In this document: piece after piece, positions 7,060 through 14,241 of the stretch
Layout of the letters: every line of letters begins with the position of its first letter
How positions within the stretch are numbered: position 1 is the first letter of the stretch
Assembly (NCBI GenBank): GCA_915063485.1
Contig: CAJZDJ010000032.1
Location: 1-19,300 of the forward strand
Origin: an uncultured Actinomyces sp.
GTDB lineage: Bacteria > Actinomycetota > Actinomycetes > Actinomycetales > Actinomycetaceae
Length of the DNA stretch: 19,300 nt
Direction: 5' to 3'
Translations under genes and position numbers: made by a program
The notes under the pieces: generated by a model
Database searches by the model: none
What the model saw: only the letters and a program-made list of their open reading frames with translations
Told to the model about the DNA's origin: nothing

Positions 7060-7982
7060 TGTTAGCAGCGATCCGTAAAATTGTGGTGGCCTGTAAAGCG
7101 GTTTATGCCCGCTGGCAGGCCACCACGTTTGGCCGGGCCTATGTGCGTTTTAAGGCTGAGCGTGGGACGATTTTGGCGGCCGGTATTGCCTATACCGGCT
7201 TGATCAGCCTGTTTGCGGCGTTGACGCTTGTGGTTTCCTCGCTGCTGCAGCTTTCGGACATGTTTCCGGCTTGGCGCGCGGCCATGGTTAAAATGCTTAG
7301 TCAGGCCCTGCCGGGGGTTATTTCTGATGGCTCTAGCTCGGGGCTGGTGCGTTTGGACCAGCTGGAGCTAAATCAGGGTATTGGGCTAGCCACTTTTATT
7401 GGTACGGTGACGCTGGTGGCTACGGCCCTGGAAATTCCGGCGGTTTTGCGCGGCGGGGTGCGGGCAATGTTTTCAGCCCCGGTTTTGCGCGCAAATTTTG
7501 TGGCTTTGCGTTTGCGCGACGCCGCCATGGTACTGGTGGTGGTTATTGGGGTGAGTGTGAGCTCAGCGGCCCTGGCTTTGGCTGTGGCGCTGCACGCCCA
7601 GCTTGATAGTTACCTGCATATTCCTGGCTCCACTACGCTGTTGCAACTGTTTGCTTATGGGCTGGGTTTTATTGTCGACGGCGGCGTGTTAACTGCAATA
7701 GTTATACTCGCCAAGGTTGAAGTGCGCCGGCGAGTATTACTAATTGGCTCTCTTGCCGGAGCCACCGCGATGACAGTGCTGCGCCTGGCAGGTAGCCAGG
7801 GCTTAATCTCTGGCACTGTAAACCCGCTGCTAGGCTCGTTTTCGACGGTTGTGGTGCTGCTTATTTGGATGCATGCAGCGGCCATGGTGTTGCTTTATAC
7901 CAGCGCCTGGATGGCGGTTGCTACTAAAGAGAAAAGCACAGCTGAAACTATTGAGGGTGGCGCGGCTTTAACAGCCAGCTAA
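7059..7982 (+). CDS. YihY/BrkB-family inner membrane protein
   Basis: This 307-residue polytopic membrane protein matches the YihY/virulence factor BrkB family, whose biochemical function is not settled. Typical features are the N-terminal FKAERGTILAAGIAYTGLISL segment near 31-50, and about six hydrophobic helices near 37-64, 103-127, 145-172, 195-222, 228-250 and 262-288, with a C-terminal polar tail. The start is GTG 7059, whose first base is the last base of the arcC stop, implying translational coupling. That suggests it is expressed with the arginine deiminase genes, although no known role links them. The arc cluster lacks arcD, so transport is a tempting but unsupported idea. Confidence 0.85.
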   Translation: MLAAIRKIVVACKAVYARWQATTFGRAYVRFKAERGTILAAGIAYTGLISLFAALTLVVSSLLQLSDMFPAWRAAMVKMLSQALPGVISDGSSSGLVRLDQLELNQGIGLATFIGTVTLVATALEIPAVLRGGVRAMFSAPVLRANFVALRLRDAAMVLVVVIGVSVSSAALALAVALHAQLDSYLHIPGSTTLLQLFAYGLGFIVDGGVLTAIVILAKVEVRRRVLLIGSLAGATAMTVLRLAGSQGLISGTVNPLLGSFSTVVVLLIWMHAAAMVLLYTSAWMAVATKEKSTAETIEGGAALTAS

Positions 7983-7988
7983 ACCCGC

Positions 7989-7994
7989 TAGGCT
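7989..7994 (+). promoter_or_regulatory. Possible -10 element for leaderless transcription of manC
   Basis: TAGGCT (7989-7994) fits TANNNT and is followed by exactly six bases before the ATG at 8001, where no Shine-Dalgarno sequence is seen. This is the usual spacing for a leaderless actinobacterial mRNA. The -35 is weak, so read-through from the arc operon may also express manC. Confidence 0.4.
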
Positions 7995-8000
7995 TGGTCT

Positions 8001-9116
8001 ATGACCCAAATCCACGCCATCATCCCTGCCGGTGGAGCCGGCACCCGCTTATGGCCACTTTCGCGTCGTGAGCGTCCGAAGTTTCTCCTCGATCTGACCG
8101 GCGCTGGCCGCTCCCTGCTGCAGGGTACTGTGGCCCGCCTGGATCCGGTATCTGACTCGATCACCGTGGTAACCGGTATCGCCCATGTAGCTGCGGTAGC
8201 TGATCAGTTACCGCAGCTTGACCGCGAGCAGCTAATTGCTGAGCCGGCCCCGCGTGACTCTATGGCCGCTATTGGCCTGGCGGCGGCTGTGATTGCTAAC
8301 CGTAATGGTCGTGACGCTGTGGTGGGTTCTTTTGCTGCCGACCAAACTATCGCTGATGAGGCTGCTTTCCACGCGGCGGTGCTAGAGGCTGCTGAGCTGG
8401 CCCTGGCCGGATATGTAGTCACCATTGGGATCGAAGCTAGCGGTCCTTCTACTGCTTTTGGTTACATTCACTGCGCTGAGCCCATTACTGTGCCCGGCGC
8501 CCCCAGCGGCCGCGCGGTGGCTGGCTTTACGGAAAAGCCAGACGCTGAGACTGCCGCCGCCTACCTGGCTAGCGGCGACTACCGCTGGAATGCGGGCATG
8601 TTTGTGGTTAAGGCCGGGGTTTTACTAGACCACCTGGCCACCACCAAGCCGGCTCTGGCTGCAGGTATTGAGGCTATCGCCAAGGTTTGGGACACTCCGC
8701 AGCGCGAAGAGGTACTGGCCTCCACCTGGCCGGGCCTGGAAAAGATCGCCATTGACCATGCTATTGCTGAGCCGGTGGCGGCTGCTGGTGGCGTGGCAGT
8801 GGTGCCGGCCGCTATGGGCTGGGATGACGTAGGTGGCTTTGATGCCCTCATTGAGTTGATCCCGGCCGCTAAGCAGGGCACTGGCGCGGGGGTTAAGCAG
8901 CTGGATCTATCTGGCGCCACCCAGGTGCGTAATGTAGATTCCGACGGCGCCCTGGTGGCTAGCTCTGCCGGGCGTCTAGTGGCCTTGCTGGGTGTGCCCA
9001 ACCTGGTGGTTGTGGACACCCCTGACGCCCTACTGGTGGCAGACCCAGCTCACGCTCAGCAGGTTAAGGCAATTGTTGATGGCCTCAAGGCAGACGGCCA
9101 AGAGAAGCTGGTGTAA
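8001..9116 (+). CDS. manC: Mannose-1-phosphate guanylyltransferase (GDP-mannose pyrophosphorylase)
   Basis: The enzyme makes GDP-mannose from mannose-1-phosphate and GTP, supplying mannosyl donors for cell-envelope glycolipids and glycans in actinobacteria. The 371-residue cytoplasmic protein begins with the nucleotidyltransferase signature AIIPAGGAGTRLWPLSRRE (residues 6-24) followed by PKFLLDL. It has EPAPRDSMAAIGLAAAV near 75-91, FTEKP, and YRWNAGMFV, as in the family. It lacks the C-terminal isomerase domain of bifunctional enzymes, so it is the short form. It lies 18 bases after the YihY gene and 5 bases before the DUF3499 gene, a neighbourhood conserved in actinobacteria. The phosphomannomutase and isomerase are not in the window. 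Confidence 0.93.
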   Translation: MTQIHAIIPAGGAGTRLWPLSRRERPKFLLDLTGAGRSLLQGTVARLDPVSDSITVVTGIAHVAAVADQLPQLDREQLIAEPAPRDSMAAIGLAAAVIANRNGRDAVVGSFAADQTIADEAAFHAAVLEAAELALAGYVVTIGIEASGPSTAFGYIHCAEPITVPGAPSGRAVAGFTEKPDAETAAAYLASGDYRWNAGMFVVKAGVLLDHLATTKPALAAGIEAIAKVWDTPQREEVLASTWPGLEKIAIDHAIAEPVAAAGGVAVVPAAMGWDDVGGFDALIELIPAAKQGTGAGVKQLDLSGATQVRNVDSDGALVASSAGRLVALLGVPNLVVVDTPDALLVADPAHAQQVKAIVDGLKADGQEKLV

Positions 9117-9121
9117 CACAA

Positions 9122-9523
9122 GTGCGAGGCAGAAAGTGCCGCCGCCCCGGTTGTGGGCGTAATGCGGTAGCTACGTTGACCTCCAACTATGCGGACTCAA
9201 CTATTGTGATTGGGCCGTTGTCGGTGGAGGCCGATCCACAGGCTTATGATCTGTGTGAGGTGCACGTGGATTCTTTCACGGCTCCGCGCCAGTGGCAGGT
9301 GGTGCGTCTGGTGACCGAGTTCGAGCCGGCCCCGCCCACCCCAGACGATCTAGACGCGCTAGCTGAGGCGGTGCGGGCGGCGTCGCGGCGTTCACCTAAA
9401 CGCTCTGAAGCAGTAGACCGCGCCCGCAGCTCTATGCCGGCGGATCTACGTAACCCGCGCTCAGACACAGAGGTCACGCGTCGTTCGCATCTGCGCCTGT
9501 TAAAGGGCGAAAAGGAGGGCTGA
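9122..9523 (+). CDS. DUF3499 family protein
   Basis: This is a conserved actinobacterial protein of unknown function, 133 residues long. The N-terminus carries KCRRPGCGRNAVATLTSNYA with a C-x4-C pair (C6, C11), and a second half-site DLCEVHVD near 40-47. Together these suggest a small metal-binding site. The TAPRQWQVVRL segment is also typical, and the C-terminus is charged and probably disordered. The GTG start at 9122 follows manC by five bases, and the stop overlaps the next start as TGATG. Location beside GDP-mannose synthesis is usual for the family. No catalytic function is claimed. Confidence 0.85.
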   Translation: MRGRKCRRPGCGRNAVATLTSNYADSTIVIGPLSVEADPQAYDLCEVHVDSFTAPRQWQVVRLVTEFEPAPPTPDDLDALAEAVRAASRRSPKRSEAVDRARSSMPADLRNPRSDTEVTRRSHLRLLKGEKEG

Positions 9524-9771
9524 TGAGCCAGATTGCCCCTTGGCTACGTGAGTTGCTGCGTGACCCGGTGGATGCTTCACCGCTAACCGACGCCGATCAC
9601 ATGCCCCCCACGGTGCTGCTGGTGCCCGGGCTTGGCTCCCTCCAGGTAGCCCCTGGCTCTGGCTCTCAGGTGCAGGTACAGGCCCCTGGCGCCGACTACT
9701 ACCTGGTTAACCGCGAAGCTACGCGAGCCTACCCGGTGCGTGACGGGGTAGCTATGCTGCTGCCGCGCTAA
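9523..9771 (+). CDS. Trm112-like small protein, without the zinc cysteines
   Basis: The 82-residue protein resembles the Trm112/YcaR family: an N-terminal LRELLRDPVDASPL segment and a C-terminal YYLVNREATRAYPVRDGVAMLLP, which matches the typical 'AYPV.dGvp.LL' ending. Canonical members bind zinc through cysteines near the N-terminal LxCP and act as partners of methyltransferases or other enzymes, but this protein has no cysteine at all. Its ATG overlaps the DUF3499 stop (TGATG), so the two are translationally coupled. A strong hairpin terminator follows about 100 bases later. Its function is unknown. Confidence 0.75.
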   Translation: MSQIAPWLRELLRDPVDASPLTDADHMPPTVLLVPGLGSLQVAPGSGSQVQVQAPGADYYLVNREATRAYPVRDGVAMLLPR

Positions 9772-9874
9772 AAGCCGCCAGTATCTACCCCTAAGCGCCA
9801 GCCCCTAGCATCAAGCCAACGCCGGGAAGTAAAGAAGTAAAACTGTCTGCGCTCACCGGCTCGGCGCCAAACGC

Positions 9875-9905
9875 AAGCCGGCCGACCACCTTGGTCGGCC
9901 GGCTT
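9875..9905. terminator. Strong bidirectional hairpin terminator between convergent genes
   Basis: AAGCCGGCCGACCA (9875-9888) and TGGTCGGCCGGCTT (9892-9905) form a perfect 14-bp stem with a CCT loop. It lies between the plus-strand Trm112-like gene and the convergent RDD gene, whose stop is at 9908. Both strands show short T-containing tails (TTAGTTAT on plus, TTGCGTTT on minus), so it probably ends transcription both ways. Confidence 0.8.
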
Positions 9906-9907
9906 AG

Positions 9908-10732
9908 TTATAGGGTGCCTAAACCATAAGGAAGCTGCGCTGCCGCTGCCTGTTGCTGCTGGTGGCGCCGTTCGCGTTGCAAATTCAAGAAATACTCCCG
10001 GTCACGTCGCTCCACCAAAACCGCCGCCAGTAGCCGCTCCGGATTTGTGTGCGGCGGGGGTGGGGGAGAAACCAAACCAGAGACCTGATCAGCTAAAGCC
10101 TGCCCTAGGGAGGCGCGGCTGCGCAGATCCAAGCTGGAGGCGCGCTGCAAGAAGGTATAAGCCGAAAGCGACAGGTGCGTGGGCAGCTCGCGAATATCCG
10201 CCCCGCGAGCCCAATAACGCAGCTCAGGGGGCATGATCAGCACCGGTGGAGAGGTAATAATGTTGTCCTCCTGGGCGGCATAGGTGCCCGCCAGAATGTC
10301 ACCAATACGCTTAGAACGCTTAGAAAACAACATCACCACCACGGCTACTATCCCGGTGGTGAACAGCACTTCAAAGGGAGCACAGATAGCCCGCACAAAG
10401 CTCTGATAAGGGTGAGCCGGGCCGCCGTCGTCGCGCACAATCCGCAAGCCCATAACTAACCGGCCCAAACTACGCCCCCGGCTGAGCACTTCCACCAGCC
10501 ACGGCATGAAAATAAGCCAAAAAGCCAGCATCAACGCCACGCTGGTTGCCAAAACCGCCGCAGACACAGTCGATTGGTTAACGGCGCTGTACAAAAGCCG
10601 CAGAGAGAACGATAAACCCAGGAAATACACGGCATAGTCAATCATTGCTGAGCCCACGCGGGTAGGCAAATACGCCGGGGCGATATCAACCACCACGCCT
10701 TCACCAGTGATAACCTGCTCAGGGACGATCAT
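9908..10732 (-). CDS. RDD-family membrane protein
   Basis: RDD-family proteins are small polytopic membrane proteins of uncertain function. The R and D residues of the family are visible in TRVGSAMIDYAVYF, GRSLGRLVMGLRIVRDDGG and SKRIGDILAGTYAAQE, with three hydrophobic segments around them. The C-terminal 110 residues are soluble and rich in R, Q and A, ending in a QQQQ-containing tail. I chose ATG 10732 (MIVPEQVITGEGVVVDI), which matches the usual family start. GTG 10762 would add ten residues and run into the divergent gene. It is divergent from a SpoIIM gene, a conserved pairing near MoxR/DUF58 clusters in actinobacteria. Confidence 0.85.
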   Translation of the reverse strand: MIVPEQVITGEGVVVDIAPAYLPTRVGSAMIDYAVYFLGLSFSLRLLYSAVNQSTVSAAVLATSVALMLAFWLIFMPWLVEVLSRGRSLGRLVMGLRIVRDDGGPAHPYQSFVRAICAPFEVLFTTGIVAVVVMLFSKRSKRIGDILAGTYAAQEDNIITSPPVLIMPPELRYWARGADIRELPTHLSLSAYTFLQRASSLDLRSRASLGQALADQVSGLVSPPPPPHTNPERLLAAVLVERRDREYFLNLQRERRHQQQQAAAAQLPYGLGTL

Positions 10733-10779
10733 TCTTTCCGATGAGCTGTTCAAAGTCTCCACAAGAAAAGAGTACCCGG

Positions 10780-11772
10780 GTGGATATAGATGCGCTGCGC
10801 CAATCTCATAAAGACCAGTGGGAACGTCTGGGCAAGCTAGCCAACAAACGCATTCTCAGCGCCAAAGAAACCGATGAGCTGATCTCGCTTTACGGTCAGG
10901 TAGGCCAGCAGCTTTCCGCTGTACGCAGCCAAGCCCCCGACCCTGACGCAATTGTGGAGCTCAGCCGTCTACTGGCGCGAGCACGCGGACGCATTGGCTA
11001 CCACCAAGACGCGCGGGCCACAAATGTACGTCGCTTCGTGACCGTAACCATGCCCATGGGGCTATATAAGGCGCGCTGGTTCTCAGTTGGGGTGATGGTA
11101 TCGTCCCTGGCAGTGTCGCTAATCTGTGCGCTGTACCTGCTCAACAATATGACGGTTTTTGACCTCCTGATTCCTCCAGCTACGCGCCGCTCTATTGCCC
11201 AAAGTCAATTCGTGGGTTATTACTCTCAGTACGCCCATTCAGAGTTTGCCTCCCAAGTGTGGACCAATAACGCCCGCGTGGCCGCCATCAGCATCATTAG
11301 CGGCCTGACCGGTTTTTTCCCGATCTTGGTGCAATGGCAAAATGCTTTAAATGTTGGGTTAATGGGCGCGGTGATGAGTGAGCAGGGCGAACTCGGTAAA
11401 TTCTTTGCCTACATAAGCCCCCACGGCCTGCTAGAACTTAGCTGCGTATTTATGAGCGGTGGGGTGGGGCTGCGCCTGTTTTGGACCATGCTGGTGCCCG
11501 GCAGGCGCACTCGCGGCCAAGCCCTAGCCCAGGAGGGGCGTGTGCTGGTTTCAGCGGTTATCTCCCTAACTGCCGCCTTGGCTGTGGCCGGGGCTTTGGA
11601 GGGCTTTGTGACCCCTTCGGATCTGCCGCTGTGGATCAAGATTACGCTTGGGGCCAGTGCCGCTGTGGGCTTGTGGGCTTATACCTTCATTTTGGGGCGT
11701 CGTGCGGCTTTGCAAGGCGACGACGGCGACTTGGACCCAAGCCAAATCGGCGCCTACGCCGCCCAGGCCTAA
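10780..11772 (+). CDS. Stage II sporulation protein M family (DUF95) membrane protein
   Basis: The protein belongs to the SpoIIM/DUF95 family. In Bacillus SpoIIM works in forespore engulfment, but non-sporulating actinobacteria carry homologues of unknown role. Family hallmarks are the N-terminal SHKDQWERLGKL and VRSQAPDPD segments, then NNARVAAISIISGLTGFFP, and a conserved SPHGLLELSCVFMSGGVGLRL segment. About five hydrophobic helices are present, with the N-terminal ~90 residues soluble. I chose GTG 10780 (VDIDALRQSH), which matches the usual family start, giving 330 residues. ATG 10741 would add 13 poorly conserved residues and nearly abut the divergent RDD start at 10732. The gene converges on DUF58. 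Confidence 0.85.
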   Translation: MDIDALRQSHKDQWERLGKLANKRILSAKETDELISLYGQVGQQLSAVRSQAPDPDAIVELSRLLARARGRIGYHQDARATNVRRFVTVTMPMGLYKARWFSVGVMVSSLAVSLICALYLLNNMTVFDLLIPPATRRSIAQSQFVGYYSQYAHSEFASQVWTNNARVAAISIISGLTGFFPILVQWQNALNVGLMGAVMSEQGELGKFFAYISPHGLLELSCVFMSGGVGLRLFWTMLVPGRRTRGQALAQEGRVLVSAVISLTAALAVAGALEGFVTPSDLPLWIKITLGASAAVGLWAYTFILGRRAALQGDDGDLDPSQIGAYAAQA

Positions 11773-11871
11773 ACGCCTAACCCCCGGGCCTAAACCTGTA
11801 GCCTAACCCCCAGGCCTAAAACATTCAGGCCCGCCCCCAAACATTCAGGCCCGCCCCATCAGGGGCGGGCC
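11762..11871 (+). repeat. Cluster of short direct repeats and hairpin after the SpoIIM gene
   Basis: The last codons and stop of the SpoIIM gene (CCCAGGCCTAAA, 11762-11773) are repeated as CCCGGGCCTAAA (11783-11794) and CCCAGGCCTAAA (11809-11820). The units GCCTAACCCCC(G/A)GGCCTAAA lie at 11775-11794 and 11801-11820. A second repeat, AAACATTCAGGCCCGCCCC, lies at 11819-11837 and 11839-11857. The last copy forms a perfect 10-bp hairpin with GGGGCGGGCC (11848-11857 with 11862-11871, ATCA loop). The hairpin may stop transcription between the convergent genes, but it has no T-run. Confidence 0.75.
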
Positions 11872-11893
11872 AGGTCTGCGGTCGCGCAGAGCG

Positions 11894-11960
11894 GCGGATG
11901 CGCTCTAGCGGATGCGCGGTGGGACTTGCGCTTGACTAAGTGGAGCTCACGCTTGGCTAA
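11894..11960. repeat. Degenerate 21-bp tandem repeat and a 10-bp direct repeat downstream of DUF58
   Basis: Bases 11919-11939 and 11940-11960 are adjacent 21-base units matching at 16 of 21 positions (both end in CGCTTG(A/G)CTAA). Just before them GCGGATGCGC occurs at 11894-11903 and 11908-11917. The DUF58 stop is at 11971-11973, so this is its 3' untranslated side. No gene is supported in 11773-11970. Confidence 0.6.
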
Positions 11961-11970
11961 CTGTGCCGCT

Positions 11971-13257
11971 CTAGAGGCGGCCAGCGGCCTTAAGCGCCAG
12001 GTAAGTGTCAGCCAAAGCCGGCGCCAAAGTGGCCGGAGCTGACTCCACCACCTCAATGCCCAGACGCTTTAGCTGGCTGCGTGCCTGGTTAGTTTCTAGC
12101 AGTGTGCGCTCAGCGGCGGCGGCCTGATAAGCCAGGTCAGCGTTGTCACGCTCATGGCTCATCTGCTCAATTTGCGGGTTTATGGCGCTAGCAAAAATAA
12201 GCGTGTGCTTATGGGCAATCATGGCCAGCACGTCAGTTAGGGCTTGATCGTGGCTTACCGCCTCAAGGCTGCTAAGCAAAACCACCAGGGCATGTTGACT
12301 TAGGCGCTGGGAGGCCGCCAAGTTAAGCGCCGGCGCTGACAGCTCACCCAGATACGGCTCCACATCAGCTAGCTCATTAGCCATGGCAGCAATCAACTCA
12401 CCTGACTTCTTACCGGCGATCCAGGCCCGGCGCCTAGTGTCTAGGGCCATTACCTCCACCCGGTCACCAGCCGCGCTAGCTAGGGCAGAAAGCAAAAATG
12501 AGCTATCAATGCCCACATCTAAACGCGTGCCCTCCTCCATGCGGGTGGCGCTGTGGCGAGCACTGTCAATAATGATCAGCACATGCCTATCACGCTCAGG
12601 GCGCCAGGTACGCACCACAACTTCGCCGCGCCGCGCCGTCGAACGCCAGTCAATGGAGCGCACGTCGTCGCCGGGAACATACTGACGCAAAGAATCAAAT
12701 TCTGTGCCCGCCCCACGCACCATAACCGCGCTGCGCCCATCCATTTCGCGCAGCAGATTAAGGCGTGAAGGCAAATGTTTGCGTGAATTAAACGGTGGTA
12801 GCACCTGTACATGTGCCGGTGCTACCAGGGAACGTTGGCGCCCAGCCAAACCCAGCGGCCCAAGCGAACGCACAGTGGCGTAGTCAGCCCGGCGTTTGCC
12901 TCGGCGTTTAGGCTGCAGCGGGGTAGTAAAACGTCGTCTTTCACCGGGGCCCAAATTGAACTGGTAAAAGTTATCGCTAGCCCCGGCGCTAGGTACCCAG
13001 GCGTCATGCAGGCTTCCGCGCATAGCGCGCTTAGCAGTGTTAGTGATCGTAATACGCGAGGAGCTGGGCTGCCCTAAACGCACAGTGGTGCCATTTTCGC
13101 GCTCCACCCTAAGCTCCAGGGGTTTTGGCGCCAAAAAGGCATCCAGCAGGGCCAGGCAGATCACCGCCAGATCCCAGATCAGAGCTGCGCGCGTGGAAAG
13201 AAAAACCAGCAGCAAACACGGGGCCAGCAGCAAAGCCAGCCGTTTAGAGGCAAACAT
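11971..13257 (-). CDS. DUF58 domain protein, vWA-like partner of MoxR
   Basis: The 428-residue membrane-anchored protein begins with two hydrophobic helices (about 5-22 and 24-43). It then has a beta-rich region, the DUF58 hallmark EFDSLRQYVPGDDVRSIDWR near 186-205, and ARRGEVVVRTWRPERDR. A von Willebrand-A-like fold starts at VLIIIDSARH (226-235) with a D-x-S metal-site-like element. DUF58 proteins are usually encoded with MoxR AAA+ ATPases, and the pair is thought to act as a chaperone-like assembly module. ATG 13257 is preceded by GAGG and lies nine bases after the MoxR stop, so it is the last gene of the minus-strand operon. Substrates are unknown. Confidence 0.92.
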   Translation of the reverse strand: MFASKRLALLLAPCLLLVFLSTRAALIWDLAVICLALLDAFLAPKPLELRVERENGTTVRLGQPSSSRITITNTAKRAMRGSLHDAWVPSAGASDNFYQFNLGPGERRRFTTPLQPKRRGKRRADYATVRSLGPLGLAGRQRSLVAPAHVQVLPPFNSRKHLPSRLNLLREMDGRSAVMVRGAGTEFDSLRQYVPGDDVRSIDWRSTARRGEVVVRTWRPERDRHVLIIIDSARHSATRMEEGTRLDVGIDSSFLLSALASAAGDRVEVMALDTRRRAWIAGKKSGELIAAMANELADVEPYLGELSAPALNLAASQRLSQHALVVLLSSLEAVSHDQALTDVLAMIAHKHTLIFASAINPQIEQMSHERDNADLAYQAAAAERTLLETNQARSQLKRLGIEVVESAPATLAPALADTYLALKAAGRL

Positions 13258-13266
13258 GCATTTACC

Positions 13267-14241
13267 TCAGCGCGGGACCGCAACCATACGCAGCACGCCG
13301 TCGATAACCGAAGCGGCACTGACCCCTTCAAGCTCAGCTTCAGGACGCAGCTTAATGCGGTGACGCAAGGTGGGCAGGGCAAAGTTCTTGACGTCGTCGG
13401 GAGTGACAAAAGAGCGCCCGTTAAGCCAAGCCCAAGCCCGCGAAGTAGCCAGCAGGGCGGTGGCTCCACGCGGGGAGACCCCCAGTGACAGCGACGGCGA
13501 AACTCGCGTAGCCCGCACCAAATCCACGATATAGGCGGTCACCTCCGGGCCAACACCAACCTTGGCCACCTCACTGCGGGCCAGGCTCAGATCCTGGGCG
13601 TTAGTAACTGCCTGCAACCCGGCACTAACCAGGTCACGCGGGTTAAAACCGTTAGCGTGGCGGGTGAGTACCTCAATTTCAGTGTCACGCTCAGGTAGCG
13701 GCAGCACCAGTTTCATTAGGAAACGGTCCAGCTGCGCCTCAGGCAGGGGATAGGTGCCCTCATATTCAACCGGGTTCTGGGTGGCAATAACCATGAAAGG
13801 CTCCGGCAAAGCCCGAGGCGTGCCGTCAATAGAAACCTGGCGTTCCTCCATGGCCTCAAGCAAAGCCGCCTGAGTTTTGGGGGGAGTACGGTTAATTTCG
13901 TCAGCCAGCAGCAAGTTAGTGAACACCGGGCCCGGGCGCAAAGAAAACTCGGCGGTGCGCGAGTTGTAAATTAGCGAACCGGTTACGTCACCGGGCATCA
14001 GGTCTGGGGTGAACTGGATGCGTTTAGTGTCTAGCTCTAACGACGCCGCCAAAGCCCTAACTAGCAGGGTTTTGGCCACTCCGGGCACGCCCTCAAGCAG
14101 TACATGACCACCCGCCAGCAGGGCTACCACTAGGCCGGTGACGGCGGCGTCCTGGCCCACCACAGCTTTAGCGACCTCGCTGCGCACCGCTGCCAGGCGG
14201 GCCTGGGTGGGGACGCTATAGTCTAGGTTTTCAGCGCTCAT
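13267..14241 (-). CDS. MoxR-family AAA+ ATPase
   Basis: MoxR ATPases use ATP to remodel or mature protein complexes together with vWA-type partners. The 324-residue cytoplasmic protein has Walker A GVPGVAKT at residues 51-58, the MoxR segment IQFTPDLMPGDVTG near 75-88, Walker B NLLLADEINR near 109-118, and sensor-1 VIATQNPVEYEGTYPLPEAQ, followed by the arginine-containing DRFLMKL. The length is normal. It overlaps the end of the upstream DUF4350 gene by 11 bases and is followed nine bases later by DUF58. Several MoxR subfamilies exist, so I give no gene symbol. The neighbours resemble the MoxR2 locus of mycobacteria, as I recall it. Confidence 0.95.
   Translation of the reverse strand: MSAENLDYSVPTQARLAAVRSEVAKAVVGQDAAVTGLVVALLAGGHVLLEGVPGVAKTLLVRALAASLELDTKRIQFTPDLMPGDVTGSLIYNSRTAEFSLRPGPVFTNLLLADEINRTPPKTQAALLEAMEERQVSIDGTPRALPEPFMVIATQNPVEYEGTYPLPEAQLDRFLMKLVLPLPERDTEIEVLTRHANGFNPRDLVSAGLQAVTNAQDLSLARSEVAKVGVGPEVTAYIVDLVRATRVSPSLSLGVSPRGATALLATSRAWAWLNGRSFVTPDDVKNFALPTLRHRIKLRPEAELEGVSAASVIDGVLRMVAVPR

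Noticed and set aside
7059..7982. YihY gene as the missing ArcD antiporter
   Set aside because: The protein lacks the APC/ArcD-type 12-helix layout and is only 307 residues. The link is positional only.
9875..9905. Hairpin considered as a repeat or attachment site
   Set aside because: Its position between convergent stops and the perfect stem fit a bidirectional terminator better.
11773..11860. CRISPR-like spacing of short repeats
   Set aside because: Repeat units are 12-20 bases with periods of 20-26, vary in sequence and have no unique spacers of constant length or cas genes nearby.
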